DNA from: Ruminococcus sp. UBA3665
GTDB lineage: Bacteria > Bacillota > Clostridia > Oscillospirales > Ruminococcaceae
DNA length: 13,991 nt
Assembly (NCBI GenBank): GCA_002373165.1
Contig: DFJS01000013.1
Coordinates: forward strand, 1 to 13,991
Direction: 5' to 3'
Position numbers and translations under genes: made by a program. Under the pieces are notes generated by a model. The model was not told the origin of the DNA, did not search any database, and saw only the letters and a program-made list of their open reading frames with translations. Below are positions 5,873 through 13,991 of the stretch, piece by piece. Positions within the stretch are counted from its first letter, which is position 1. Each line of letters begins with the position of its first letter.

Positions 5873-7243
5873 ATGGGTCTTAAAATGTTAGGGACAGCCG
5901 CAGCAGCCGCAGCGGCGGCAGCCGGTACTACTGTATTGTCTGCGGCAGTTGGTGTCATCAGTTCGGCCGCCGCCGATCAGTGGAAAGATTATTTTTACTG
6001 CGAGGCTCTGCCTTCTAATATACTGGCAGTCAAGGGAAAGAAAGTCATTACCAAAGGTGCAACGTTTAGTTCTGCCCACGGAAATGAAAATGTCATCACC
6101 AAGGGCAGCGGCATCGTCGTAGCAGACGGACAGTGCATGATGATTGTCGATAACGGAAAAGTCGTGGAACTTTGTGCACAGCCCGGCGAATATACTTATG
6201 ATAATTCCACTGCTCCCAGCCTGTTCGGCGACAGCATCGGCCAGAGCATTAAAGACTTTATTGCCGATACCTGGCGCAGAGTCGGCTACGGCGGCAGTAC
6301 CGCCCACGACCAGCGCGTGTATTATTTCAATATGAAAGAAATCATGAATAATAAATTCGGCACACAGAATCCCGTTCCGTTCAGAGTCGTAGACAGAAAT
6401 ATCAATCTGGATATTGATATCTCCATCCGGTGCAACGGCGAATATACTTATAAAATTACCGATCCGGTTACGTTCTATACAAACGTATGCGGCAACGTAT
6501 CGCAGAATTATACGACCGATCAGCTTGCCGGTACGCTGAAAGCCGAATTCCTGACAGCATTGCAGCCTGCCTTTGCACAGATTTCTGCACAGGGCATCCG
6601 TTACAGCGCACTGCCCGGTTATACTCAGGAACTGACGGATGCCATGAATACTGCTCTTGCACAGAAATGGAAAGAACGCCGCGGGATTGAAATCGTTTCT
6701 GTCATGATCAATTCGGCAACGGCATCCAAAGAGGATGAAGAGCTGATTAAACAGGCGCAGAAAGCCGGCATGTATCAGAATCCCGGCATGGCCGCCGCCA
6801 ATCTGGCCGCTGCACAGGCCGATGCCATGCGCGCCGCCGCCAGCAACAGTGCCGGAGCTATGACAGGCTTTATGGGCATGAATATGGCACAGCAGATGGG
6901 CGGCCTGAATGCACAGCAGCTCTATCAGATGAACGCACAGCAGCAGCCTGCTGTCTCTGTTTCGGAAAATTCCGAATCATGGAACTGTTCCTGCGGTGCC
7001 AAGAATACAGGAAAATTCTGTGCCGAATGCGGCAAGCCCAAGCCTTCCGCCAACGGATGGACATGTGCCTGCGGAGCGTTCAATCAGGGCAAATTCTGCG
7101 CCGAATGCGGCAAGCCCAAGCCGGCAGGCGTGAAACAGTACCGCTGCGACAAATGCGGCTGGATGCCGGAAAATCCTTCCAAACCGCCCAGATTCTGCCC
7201 GGAATGCGGCGATGTGTTCGATTCTAACGATCTGGTACAGTAA
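5873..7243 (+). CDS. SPFH (band 7)-domain protein with three C-terminal zinc ribbons
   Basis: A 456-residue protein of the SPFH/virion-core-like group that includes B. subtilis YdjI. Residues 4-30 hold nine consecutive alanines (9-17) and a hydrophobic stretch, likely a membrane-association segment. The SPFH region spans about 35-310, with the diagnostic GQCMMIVDNGKVVELCAQPGEY near 86-107 and FGDSIGQSIKDF soon after. Residues about 285-365 are rich in Ala, Met and Gln, a likely helical oligomerisation and linker zone. Three zinc-binding units follow: C372/C374/C383/C386, C398/C400/C409/C412 and C425/C428/C442/C445. The first two are a tandem duplication. SPFH proteins form large membrane-linked assemblies; YdjI-type members work with stress proteins that sense envelope damage. 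The exact role here is unknown. It has its own promoter; addB follows after 48 bases with no terminator seen. Confidence 0.88.
   Translation: MGLKMLGTAAAAAAAAAGTTVLSAAVGVISSAAADQWKDYFYCEALPSNILAVKGKKVITKGATFSSAHGNENVITKGSGIVVADGQCMMIVDNGKVVELCAQPGEYTYDNSTAPSLFGDSIGQSIKDFIADTWRRVGYGGSTAHDQRVYYFNMKEIMNNKFGTQNPVPFRVVDRNINLDIDISIRCNGEYTYKITDPVTFYTNVCGNVSQNYTTDQLAGTLKAEFLTALQPAFAQISAQGIRYSALPGYTQELTDAMNTALAQKWKERRGIEIVSVMINSATASKEDEELIKQAQKAGMYQNPGMAAANLAAAQADAMRAAASNSAGAMTGFMGMNMAQQMGGLNAQQLYQMNAQQQPAVSVSENSESWNCSCGAKNTGKFCAECGKPKPSANGWTCACGAFNQGKFCAECGKPKPAGVKQYRCDKCGWMPENPSKPPRFCPECGDVFDSNDLVQ
7013..7122 (+). repeat. tandem duplication of a zinc-ribbon coding segment
   Basis: The 32 bases at 7013-7044 recur at 7091-7122 with one difference (T7021 versus C7099), a period of 78 bases or 26 codons. 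Each copy codes for KFCAECGKPKP, the second half of a zinc ribbon; the first halves are less alike. The near identity at DNA level points to a recent duplication or gene conversion. Confidence 0.85.
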
Positions 7244-7272
7244 TCAGATAATAATAATATCTTAATGATTTT

Positions 7273-7287
7273 AAGGAAAAGGGGAAA
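7273..7287 (+). promoter_or_regulatory. ribosome binding site fixing the addB start
   Basis: AAGGAAAAGGGGAAA precedes ATG at 7292 by a suitable distance. The earlier in-frame ATG at 7265 would lie upstream of this site and would add nine residues before the conserved MFDFILGG start of AddB, so 7292 is chosen. Confidence 0.8.
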
Positions 7288-7291
7288 TGCT

Positions 7292-10200
7292 ATGTTTGAT
7301 TTTATCTTAGGCGGGTGCGGCACCGGCAAATCTTATCACCAGATGGAACAAATCAGGCAGGATCTGACGGCACAGAAACCAGTCATCCTGCTTGTGCCGA
7401 TGCAGTTTTCGTTCGAGGCTGAAAAACGTCTCTATGATTATCTGGATAAAAAATTATTTAACAGGATGAAGACTTATAGTTTTTCCACGCTGTCACAGGA
7501 AATTCTGCTCCGGTACGGCGACAGCGGAAAAAATTATGCTTCTGAACAGGAAAAATTACTGTTTCTGTATCAGGCTGTACAGGAATGCGCTCAGAAAGAT
7601 GCACTGACAGTATTGAAAAAATTATCTTCTCCGGAAGATCTTCTCAGTTTGCAGAAACTGATTTCCAAACTGCGCAAAGAAGGCGTTACTGCCGAAAAAA
7701 TGCAGGATTTTTCTGTTTCGGCCGAGGAAAATTCACTTCTGCGCGACAAAACACGGGATATTGCCGAAATTTTATCTGCTTATGACAGAATTTTGCAGGA
7801 ACACGGCCTTTGCGACAGCCTGAACGATCTGACCAGTGCGGCCGCTCTGGCCGGCAAACATGGATTTTTCTGCGGAATGCATATCTATGTGGATGAGTTC
7901 GGCACATTTTCCGGCGATCAGTACCAGATGCTGGAAACAATGATGCATCAGGCCGGCCGGTTTTCTATCGCACTCCGTGCAGATAACCCCGGCCGGAAAG
8001 CATCCGGTATTTTCGACGGCGGCAATCAAACATTCCTGAATCTGAAACAAATGGCACAGGAAATCAGGCCGGATTCTGTCAGAATCACATACCGCCCGGA
8101 ATACAGACGCTCTCCGTATCAGGATCTGGAAGCAGTCGGTTCTCAGATTTTCCGTTCTGTCAGAAGCAGTGCGCCGTATCAGGGGCATGTGCATGTATTT
8201 CAGGCAGAAGACCCCGTCTCGGAAGTTGAATATATCTGTGCCGAAATTTATCAGCTGCTTTCGTCATATGACTCTCTGCACTGCCGGGATATCGCCATTG
8301 CCGTGAAAGATCCGGAAGTGTACCGCCCTTTGCTGGAACGTGCTTTTGCAAGATATCATCTGCCGTATGATATCGCCGCACAGCGGCCGGTTCTGCATAC
8401 TGCCCTGATACGCGCTTTTCTTTCTCTGCTGGAAATCCTTTCTGCGGAAAAAGAAAAAGATTCCGGAAATTTCCGCTGGAATACCGATGCTCTGCTGAGA
8501 TATCTCAAGAATGATGTTTCCGGATACGGCAGAGAAAAAACTGCTATGCTGGAACAGTTCTGTTTTGTCTGGAACATCCGCGGCACGGACTGGAACGAGC
8601 CGTTCTATGTCAGCGGCCGTCAGGAGATCAATCAGAAAAGCGAACCCTTCGGCGGAGAAGAACTGGAAGCTCTGCGCTGTGCGTTTCTTGCCGAAATAAC
8701 AGAATTAAGAACACAGTGCGAGCATACAAGTGTCAGAAAATTCTGCCGGGTGCTGTACAGTTTTCTGCAAAAGAAAAAAGAAGCCTATGAAGCTTTTCTG
8801 CTCCAGCAAAAGACTGTACAGGGTACGGAAGTCCTGAAACAGAACGAATTGTCTGCTCTCTGGAAATTGCTTGGCCAGATGATGAATACAGTTGTCAGCA
8901 GTCTGGATTCTGAAATAGTATCTGTTAAAGAATTATATCAGATTTTCTTGATGTTATGCAAAAGCACTGCCTTTTCTGTACCGCCGGAAACTCTGGACAG
9001 CATCCGCGTGATTGAAACGCTGTATGAAGTGCTGACTGTCCGGCTTAGTTCGCCAAAAGTTGTATTTGTTCCCGGCGTAGTCAGCGGCATCTATCCGGGT
9101 ACGCCCAGCCCCGGCGGCATTTTTACGGAAAAAGAACTGGAACAGCTGGAACAGTCCGCACAAAAACTGCATATTACACGTCTTTTGCCGGAATTATATT
9201 CTGAAGAACTGCTCGTGATTAACCAGATTCTGGCATCGCCTTCCGAACGGCTGTATCTGACTTTCCCGGAAACGGATATTTCTCACGAACCTGCTGACCC
9301 TTCGTCTGTAATCGGGGATGTGTGCAGCATGTTTCAGGATGAGTCCGTTCTGATTCGGCAGGATATGCTGCCGCCGGAATATTATGCCTGGACAGAAGAA
9401 TCAGCGTATTTTCATTTTGTCAGAAATTTCAAAAGAAATGATGCCGAAACAGCTTCTCTTCGTGCCCTGCTGGAACAAAATCCGCTGTATGCTTCCCGTA
9501 TCCGGAAACTGACGGAAACACATACTGATCAGCCGATACAGGCTTCTCCAGAGACAATGCGGCATCTGCTGGGCAGTCAGATTCTGCTTTCGCCGTCCGG
9601 CATTGAAAAGTTCTATCAATGTCCTTTTCAATATTTCTGTACTTATTGCCTGAAACTCTACCTGCCGCAGAAAGCCGCGCTGAATCCGTTAAGCATCGGC
9701 AATCTGGCGCATTACTGTCTGGAAAAAATTCTGAGTGCCCATCCAAAAGACTTTCTCCAGCTGACTCCGGAAAAACTCGAAACCGAACTCCGTACAGCTG
9801 CGGAATGCTTTAAAACAGAAAATTTTTCCAAATCTGAACAGAAAGACAGCAGTTTTCTGATAAATTATGAATATCAGATTCAGAGCCTGCTCCAGATGCT
9901 GCTGCATATGCAGGAAGAATTAAAGCAGTCTTCATTTGTGCCTGCGGCATTCGAGGCAAAAGTCGATCATCAGGAAGTCTACAAGCCTTATTCACTCCGG
10001 AACGGCTCTGTTCTTTGTCACGGCAAAATTGACCGTGTCGATCTGTGCCATACGGAAGAGCAGAACATGATGCGCGTAGTGGATTATAAAACAGGCAACA
10101 AGTCTCTCACACCCGAAAAAATTGCACACGGTCTGGATATGCAGATGCTGATTTATCTGCTTGCTCTGGAACAGAACGGCGCGTTCGGAAACGCTGTCCC

Positions 10201-10666
10201 TGTCGGCGTGCTGTATCTGCCGTGCGGTCAGCTTTCCGGCGAAGAATATCAGGACAGAGAACATCAGAAACTCACGCAGAAAGATCTGCTGGACGAGCAT
10301 TATCAGGTAAGAGGACTGCTCCGGGAAGATTCTGTTCCGTATATGCAGAAAGAAGTTTCTGCTCCGGCGGATATCATGAATCATAAAGTAAAAGATACGC
10401 TGTTCCGGGCTACTCCAAAACAGTTTGACAGCATGAAACAGCATGTGGAAAAGAAAATCTGCGAAATGGCCGATAAGCTCTATGAGGGAAAAATTGCTCC
10501 CGACCCGTACCTGTATCAGAGCTATTCGCCCTGTACTTACTGCCCCTGTGCCGAACTTTGCGGCAATGTCCGGAAAGAAAAACTGAATTATTCTGAAAAA
10601 GAAAAAAAGGAAGCTCTCCGGCAGGTATTTGAAAATCAAACAGATGAGGAGGAACAGAAATCATGA
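7292..10666 (+). CDS. addB: AddB, ATP-dependent helicase/nuclease subunit B
   Basis: A 1124-residue cytoplasmic subunit of AddAB, the Firmicute counterpart of RecBCD, which resects double-strand breaks and loads RecA. It begins with a Walker A motif (GCGTGKS, K13). The middle has the degenerate helicase fold of AddB, which in B. subtilis scans for Chi instead of translocating. The C-terminal nuclease domain shows GKIDRVD (D914) and DYKTG (D931, K933), the metal-binding active site. The four cysteines of the 4Fe-4S staple are present: C777 before the nuclease domain and C1081, C1084, C1090 at the end, matching the arrangement known from B. subtilis AddB (1166 residues). All motifs look intact. 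Its stop overlaps the addA start (ATGA), so the two are translationally coupled. The SPFH gene lies 48 bases upstream and is probably in the same transcript. Confidence 0.95.
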   Translation: MFDFILGGCGTGKSYHQMEQIRQDLTAQKPVILLVPMQFSFEAEKRLYDYLDKKLFNRMKTYSFSTLSQEILLRYGDSGKNYASEQEKLLFLYQAVQECAQKDALTVLKKLSSPEDLLSLQKLISKLRKEGVTAEKMQDFSVSAEENSLLRDKTRDIAEILSAYDRILQEHGLCDSLNDLTSAAALAGKHGFFCGMHIYVDEFGTFSGDQYQMLETMMHQAGRFSIALRADNPGRKASGIFDGGNQTFLNLKQMAQEIRPDSVRITYRPEYRRSPYQDLEAVGSQIFRSVRSSAPYQGHVHVFQAEDPVSEVEYICAEIYQLLSSYDSLHCRDIAIAVKDPEVYRPLLERAFARYHLPYDIAAQRPVLHTALIRAFLSLLEILSAEKEKDSGNFRWNTDALLRYLKNDVSGYGREKTAMLEQFCFVWNIRGTDWNEPFYVSGRQEINQKSEPFGGEELEALRCAFLAEITELRTQCEHTSVRKFCRVLYSFLQKKKEAYEAFLLQQKTVQGTEVLKQNELSALWKLLGQMMNTVVSSLDSEIVSVKELYQIFLMLCKSTAFSVPPETLDSIRVIETLYEVLTVRLSSPKVVFVPGVVSGIYPGTPSPGGIFTEKELEQLEQSAQKLHITRLLPELYSEELLVINQILASPSERLYLTFPETDISHEPADPSSVIGDVCSMFQDESVLIRQDMLPPEYYAWTEESAYFHFVRNFKRNDAETASLRALLEQNPLYASRIRKLTETHTDQPIQASPETMRHLLGSQILLSPSGIEKFYQCPFQYFCTYCLKLYLPQKAALNPLSIGNLAHYCLEKILSAHPKDFLQLTPEKLETELRTAAECFKTENFSKSEQKDSSFLINYEYQIQSLLQMLLHMQEELKQSSFVPAAFEAKVDHQEVYKPYSLRNGSVLCHGKIDRVDLCHTEEQNMMRVVDYKTGNKSLTPEKIAHGLDMQMLIYLLALEQNGAFGNAVPVGVLYLPCGQLSGEEYQDREHQKLTQKDLLDEHYQVRGLLREDSVPYMQKEVSAPADIMNHKVKDTLFRATPKQFDSMKQHVEKKICEMADKLYEGKIAPDPYLYQSYSPCTYCPCAELCGNVRKEKLNYSEKEKKEALRQVFENQTDEEEQKS
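10646..10654 (+). promoter_or_regulatory. ribosome binding site of addA inside the end of addB
   Basis: GAGGAGGAA ends 8 bases before ATG at 10663. This strong site supports the ATGA-overlap start over the internal ATG at 10771 (residue 37), which has no comparable site. Confidence 0.85.
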
Positions 10667-13600
10667 ATCAGACAAAACTGGAATCTGAAATCAGGACTCT
10701 GACAGAAAAAATCACAGAGCTGGCAGGAAAAAACAGCGAAACTGCCGGACTTGTACAGACAATCTGTGATATGTATCAGTGGATGCAGTGGACTCCTCAG
10801 CAGATCGATGCGATTCAGACAAACGGAAAAAGCATTATTGTTTCTGCGGCCGCCGGAAGCGGAAAAACTACTGTTCTGGTAGAACGGCTGCTCCGGATTC
10901 TGTCCGGCGGAGAAGTCCGCATGGATGAAATTATCGTCGTGACATTTACCAAAGATGCTGCCGCCAATATGAAAAGCAAGCTGAACAGGAGAATCTCCCA
11001 CAGGCTGAAAACACTCGCTGCTGAACTGGAACTGATCGGCTGCGTGATGGAACAAAAATTCTCTGCACTGGAGGCCGCTGTATATCAGCTTCTGCTGCTT
11101 CTGCCAAAAAAAGAATTCGATAACGGAGAAGCCGTATCCGGCAGTACTTGTCTGCAACAGCTGGAAGAGGAAAAAAATAAAACCTATCAATGGCTGTTCC
11201 GGCAGAGAAATATGCTGGGCAGTGCCAGAATCTCGACTATCCACTCATTCTGTTTTGATTTTATCCGGGAAAATGCCGAAAGTTACGGCATCTCTCCCAA
11301 ATTTTCCATTACAGACAAGGCTCATGAAGACATCATCCGGAAAAAAGTCATGGAAAGAAAACTCCGGGAATGGAGCATGAAATATGATGAGGAAAAAAAT
11401 CCCGGCGGACGCAGGGAAGAAATGCAGTTTCTGTTCAATTATTTTTCTGTACAGGACAGCAGTGAAATCGGCTACAGAATTCTGAAACTGGATGGCTATC
11501 TTGGTGCAATGGCGTTTCCGGAATACTGGATGCATCAGGCAGAGGAACTCTGCCGGAATCAGACACAATTTCTGGAAAGAATCCGGAAAGATATCTGTCA
11601 GGAGCTGGAAGAATGCATCGGACTGGCACAGCTGTGCAGCGGTTTTGCACATGATGCCTATGACGACCCGAATGACCGCAAATATGAAAAAATACTGAAT
11701 AATGATCTTGCGAAGTTAGGCGCACTCAGACAGTTCTATCAGAAAAGCACGGCCGATGAAATCATTGCAGAACACCGGACAATCGGCAAGTTTATGAATA
11801 TGCCCGGAGGCAAGAAAAATGAAGATTATTATCACGAAGAAGAGAAGGAAAATTTCGATAAAATCCGCAGAATTTATAAAGGAAAATATTCCTGCATGGA
11901 AACAGCCCTGATTCAGCCTCTTGCATTCTGGAAAGAAGATGTACTGCTCCAGGAAAAATTAATTCCGCTTCTGCTGGAACTGACAAGAGAATTTCAGGCC
12001 GCTCTCCGGGAAGAAAAGAAAAATGAAAATATTCTGAGTTTTGACGATGCCGAACGCTTTGTGCTGGAAAAACTGGGAGAAATTAATCTTCAGACAGGTG
12101 CTGTGACCAAAACGCCTCTGGCCGAAGACTTCTCTTCCAGATATAAGCTGATTATGATTGATGAATATCAGGATTCCAATGACAAACAGGACTGTCTGTT
12201 CAAACTGCTGTCTGATGCCGATGCCCAGGGCAGACAAAAATTGCTTTACGGAAAAAATGCATTCCTGGTAGGCGATATCAAACAGTCTATTTACCGGTTC
12301 CGTCAGGCAAATCCGGATAATTTCCTGAATACTCTGAGTAAAGACCCCTACCCGGAAGAGATACTCTCCAGAATCGACCTGAACCAGAATTTCCGCAGTG
12401 CTCCCGGCATTCTGAATTTTATCAATGCGCTGTTCCGTGCCGTGATGTCAGAAAAATGCGGAGAAATCGAGTATAACGCCCAGCATCAGCTGAACCCCGG
12501 AACAAAAGCTTACGAAAACTTAAATCCGCAGTATCAGGGCGTTTCCATTCTGTTCCCGGCTGCCGTTAAGGAAAAAGAAAAAAATCCGCCTGACCTCCAG
12601 GCCGCCTGTATGGCCGATACCATCGCCGAAATGCTCCGGGAACAGTTCCCCGTTCCGCAAAAAAAGAAAGAAAATGCTTCTGCGCCGGATACACGCCCCT
12701 GCGAATATAAAGATTTCTGTATTCTGGTCAGAACACTTCATATCAAGGCAATCTGCGCCGAACTGGAACAGCGCGGCATTCCGTTCAGCTGTGACGACAG
12801 CGACGGTTTTCTGATGCTCCCGGAAATCCAGCTGATTTCTAATCTTCTGCGTGTGACGGATAATCCTCTGGCGGATGTTCCTATGGCAGGGGTACTGCTT
12901 TCGCCCGTGTACGGCTTTACGCCGGAAGATCTTGCTATGCTGAAAGTTTCCGGAAACGGCAGAAGAATCTATCTCCAGATGAAAAGCCTGGGAGAATATG
13001 ATAATTCCGTGCTGGCACAAAAATGCCGCCTGTTCCTGAATCAGCTGGAAGAAATGCGCAGCATGGCAGATACTATGCCGCTGGAACAGCTGATTTATGA
13101 AATTTATGAAATGACTGATCTGCTCTCGCTTCAAAGTCTGTATGATCAGGCGGAAGAACGCCGCGACCGTCTGGAACTCTTCGCACAGCAGGCAAAAGAA
13201 TATCAGGATCATGCCGATCTGGCCGGTCAGAGCTGTCTCAGCGGCTGGATTCGCCGTCTGGATTCTCTGCTGGAAAGCAGTGAAACTTTTCAGGTCAACC
13301 CGGAAGGCAGTCAGGGAAATTATGTTTCTGTCAAGACAATTCATAAATCCAAAGGGCTGGAATATCCGTTTGTATTTCTGCTGTATTCCCAGCGGAAATT
13401 CAGTTCCAAGCCTGCGCCGCCTCCTCTGCTGGCAGACGAAACAGGCCTGCTGGGCCTTCAGATGCTGGACAGAAAAAATTATCTGAAATTCAATTCTGCC
13501 GCGTATCAGTATCTGAATTATCAGCGCGACAAAAAAGAAAAAAGTGAAGAAATGCGTCTGCTTTATGTTGCACTGACCCGCGCACAGCAGAAGCTGTTCC

Positions 13601-13991
13601 TCGTGATGGATGAAGTCCTGACAGGTGACATTCCACAGTCACATATCTGCAATACAGCCGGTTTTCTGGAAATTTATCCGGATGCTGCCAAACTGCTTGC
13701 CCCTGACCTGAACAGTATGCAGGACTGGATTCTGGCCTATCTGCTTTCTTCGGATGAGTGCGATGCACTGAATTCAGCTATGAACGGCCGGAGTTATCAT
13801 TCCGCTATGGCAGAGTATTGGGTATGGCATCCCGGCACAGGGGCAGAAGCCGCTGCGGCAAATACAGAAATTTCCGCGGAACAGGACAGCAGTCTGGTAC
13901 AGAGAATGCAGCGGCAGCTTGCATGGAGATATGCCGCCGATCAGACAGAACTCCCTGCCAAACGGACAGTCACTTCTTTGTCACATCCGGA
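10663..13991 (+). CDS. addA: AddA, ATP-dependent helicase/nuclease subunit A (3' end off window)
   Basis: About 1109 codons of AddA, open at the right edge; B. subtilis AddA has 1232 residues, so the C-terminal nuclease domain is mostly missing here. It is the UvrD-like 3'-5' helicase motor of AddAB. Visible motifs: WTPQQIDAI (W43, Q motif); Walker A AAAGSGKTT (K68); TFTKDAA; STIHSF; Walker B MIDEYQD (D500-E501); GDIKQSIYRFR (537-547); IHKSKGLEY (H894); and RLLYVALTRA (R965, arginine R973). The reading frame is continuous from the first to the last motif. The start is set by the strong ribosome site and the 4-base ATGA overlap with addB. Compared with B. subtilis AddA, whose Q motif is near residue 11, this protein has about 30 extra N-terminal residues of mostly helical, charged character. 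Confidence 0.95.
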   Translation, partial: MNQTKLESEIRTLTEKITELAGKNSETAGLVQTICDMYQWMQWTPQQIDAIQTNGKSIIVSAAAGSGKTTVLVERLLRILSGGEVRMDEIIVVTFTKDAAANMKSKLNRRISHRLKTLAAELELIGCVMEQKFSALEAAVYQLLLLLPKKEFDNGEAVSGSTCLQQLEEEKNKTYQWLFRQRNMLGSARISTIHSFCFDFIRENAESYGISPKFSITDKAHEDIIRKKVMERKLREWSMKYDEEKNPGGRREEMQFLFNYFSVQDSSEIGYRILKLDGYLGAMAFPEYWMHQAEELCRNQTQFLERIRKDICQELEECIGLAQLCSGFAHDAYDDPNDRKYEKILNNDLAKLGALRQFYQKSTADEIIAEHRTIGKFMNMPGGKKNEDYYHEEEKENFDKIRRIYKGKYSCMETALIQPLAFWKEDVLLQEKLIPLLLELTREFQAALREEKKNENILSFDDAERFVLEKLGEINLQTGAVTKTPLAEDFSSRYKLIMIDEYQDSNDKQDCLFKLLSDADAQGRQKLLYGKNAFLVGDIKQSIYRFRQANPDNFLNTLSKDPYPEEILSRIDLNQNFRSAPGILNFINALFRAVMSEKCGEIEYNAQHQLNPGTKAYENLNPQYQGVSILFPAAVKEKEKNPPDLQAACMADTIAEMLREQFPVPQKKKENASAPDTRPCEYKDFCILVRTLHIKAICAELEQRGIPFSCDDSDGFLMLPEIQLISNLLRVTDNPLADVPMAGVLLSPVYGFTPEDLAMLKVSGNGRRIYLQMKSLGEYDNSVLAQKCRLFLNQLEEMRSMADTMPLEQLIYEIYEMTDLLSLQSLYDQAEERRDRLELFAQQAKEYQDHADLAGQSCLSGWIRRLDSLLESSETFQVNPEGSQGNYVSVKTIHKSKGLEYPFVFLLYSQRKFSSKPAPPPLLADETGLLGLQMLDRKNYLKFNSAAYQYLNYQRDKKEKSEEMRLLYVALTRAQQKLFLVMDEVLTGDIPQSHICNTAGFLEIYPDAAKLLAPDLNSMQDWILAYLLSSDECDALNSAMNGRSYHSAMAEYWVWHPGTGAEAAAANTEISAEQDSSLVQRMQRQLAWRYAADQTELPAKRTVTSLSHP

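Noticed and set aside
7265..7291. Upstream ATG for addB
   Set aside because: It lies before the ribosome site, and AddB proteins begin directly at the MFDFILGG-type strand leading to Walker A.
7244..7291. Separate promoter for addB in the SPFH-addB gap
   Set aside because: AT-rich bases could make a weak -10, but no -35 at proper spacing is seen, unlike the five clear promoters elsewhere.
12520..13344. Minus-strand open frame (274 codons) opposite addA
   Set aside because: It overlaps helicase sequence fully and has no promoter, ribosome site or known motif; the same applies to frames at 9992-10639 and 10636-11244.
1..13991. CRISPR array, tRNA, rRNA, insertion sequence or prophage
   Set aside because: No regularly spaced repeats, no cloverleaf or rRNA signatures, no transposase or integrase, and no terminal repeats were seen.

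Overview
The window looks like chromosomal DNA of a low-to-mid GC Firmicute, most likely a gut or rumen clostridium of the Ruminococcaceae/Oscillospiraceae type. The evidence is the AddAB recombination nuclease (not RecBCD), textbook sigma-A promoters with 17-bp spacers and TGn-extended -10 boxes, purine-rich ribosome binding sites, a CadA-type metal ATPase under an ArsR/SmtB-like operator, and an SPFH protein with C-terminal zinc ribbons. I infer the lineage from these features and from codon style, with no marker gene. I see no rRNA, tRNA, CRISPR array, insertion sequence or phage gene.

Layout. Positions 1-576 (minus strand) hold the 5' part of a TerD-family stress protein that runs off the left edge through a proline-rich linker. 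It diverges from a two-module SseB-family protein at 803-2110 (plus); each gene has its own promoter in the 226-bp gap between them. A hairpin at 2119-2149 closes the SseB gene. Next is a monocistronic P1B-2 Zn/Cd/Pb-exporting ATPase (2281-4728, plus), whose promoter is overlapped downstream by an 11-bp inverted repeat of ArsR/SmtB type; the cognate repressor gene is not in the window. A bidirectional terminator (4732-4759) separates it from a convergent pyridoxal/pyridoxamine kinase (4767-5609, minus). The kinase and the SPFH/zinc-ribbon protein (5873-7243, plus) diverge from a 263-bp region with a clear promoter for each. The SPFH gene is followed after 48 bp, with no visible terminator, by addB (7292-10666), which overlaps addA (10663 to the right edge) by ATGA.

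How the genes work together. AddB and AddA form the helicase-nuclease that processes double-strand breaks for RecA. The ATPase exports toxic divalent metals. The kinase salvages B6 vitamers to pyridoxal phosphate. TerD, SseB and SPFH/zinc-ribbon proteins are linked in general to envelope, metal or stress responses, but their molecular roles are poorly known. The main unexplained point is that the SPFH/zinc-ribbon gene appears to lead the addBA transcription unit, with TerD and SseB genes a few kb away. I find no strong evidence of a wholly new system. The best leads are that SPFH-addB-addA linkage and the short palindromes at the transcription starts of the SseB and SPFH genes. No gene-free stretch exceeds 300 bases.
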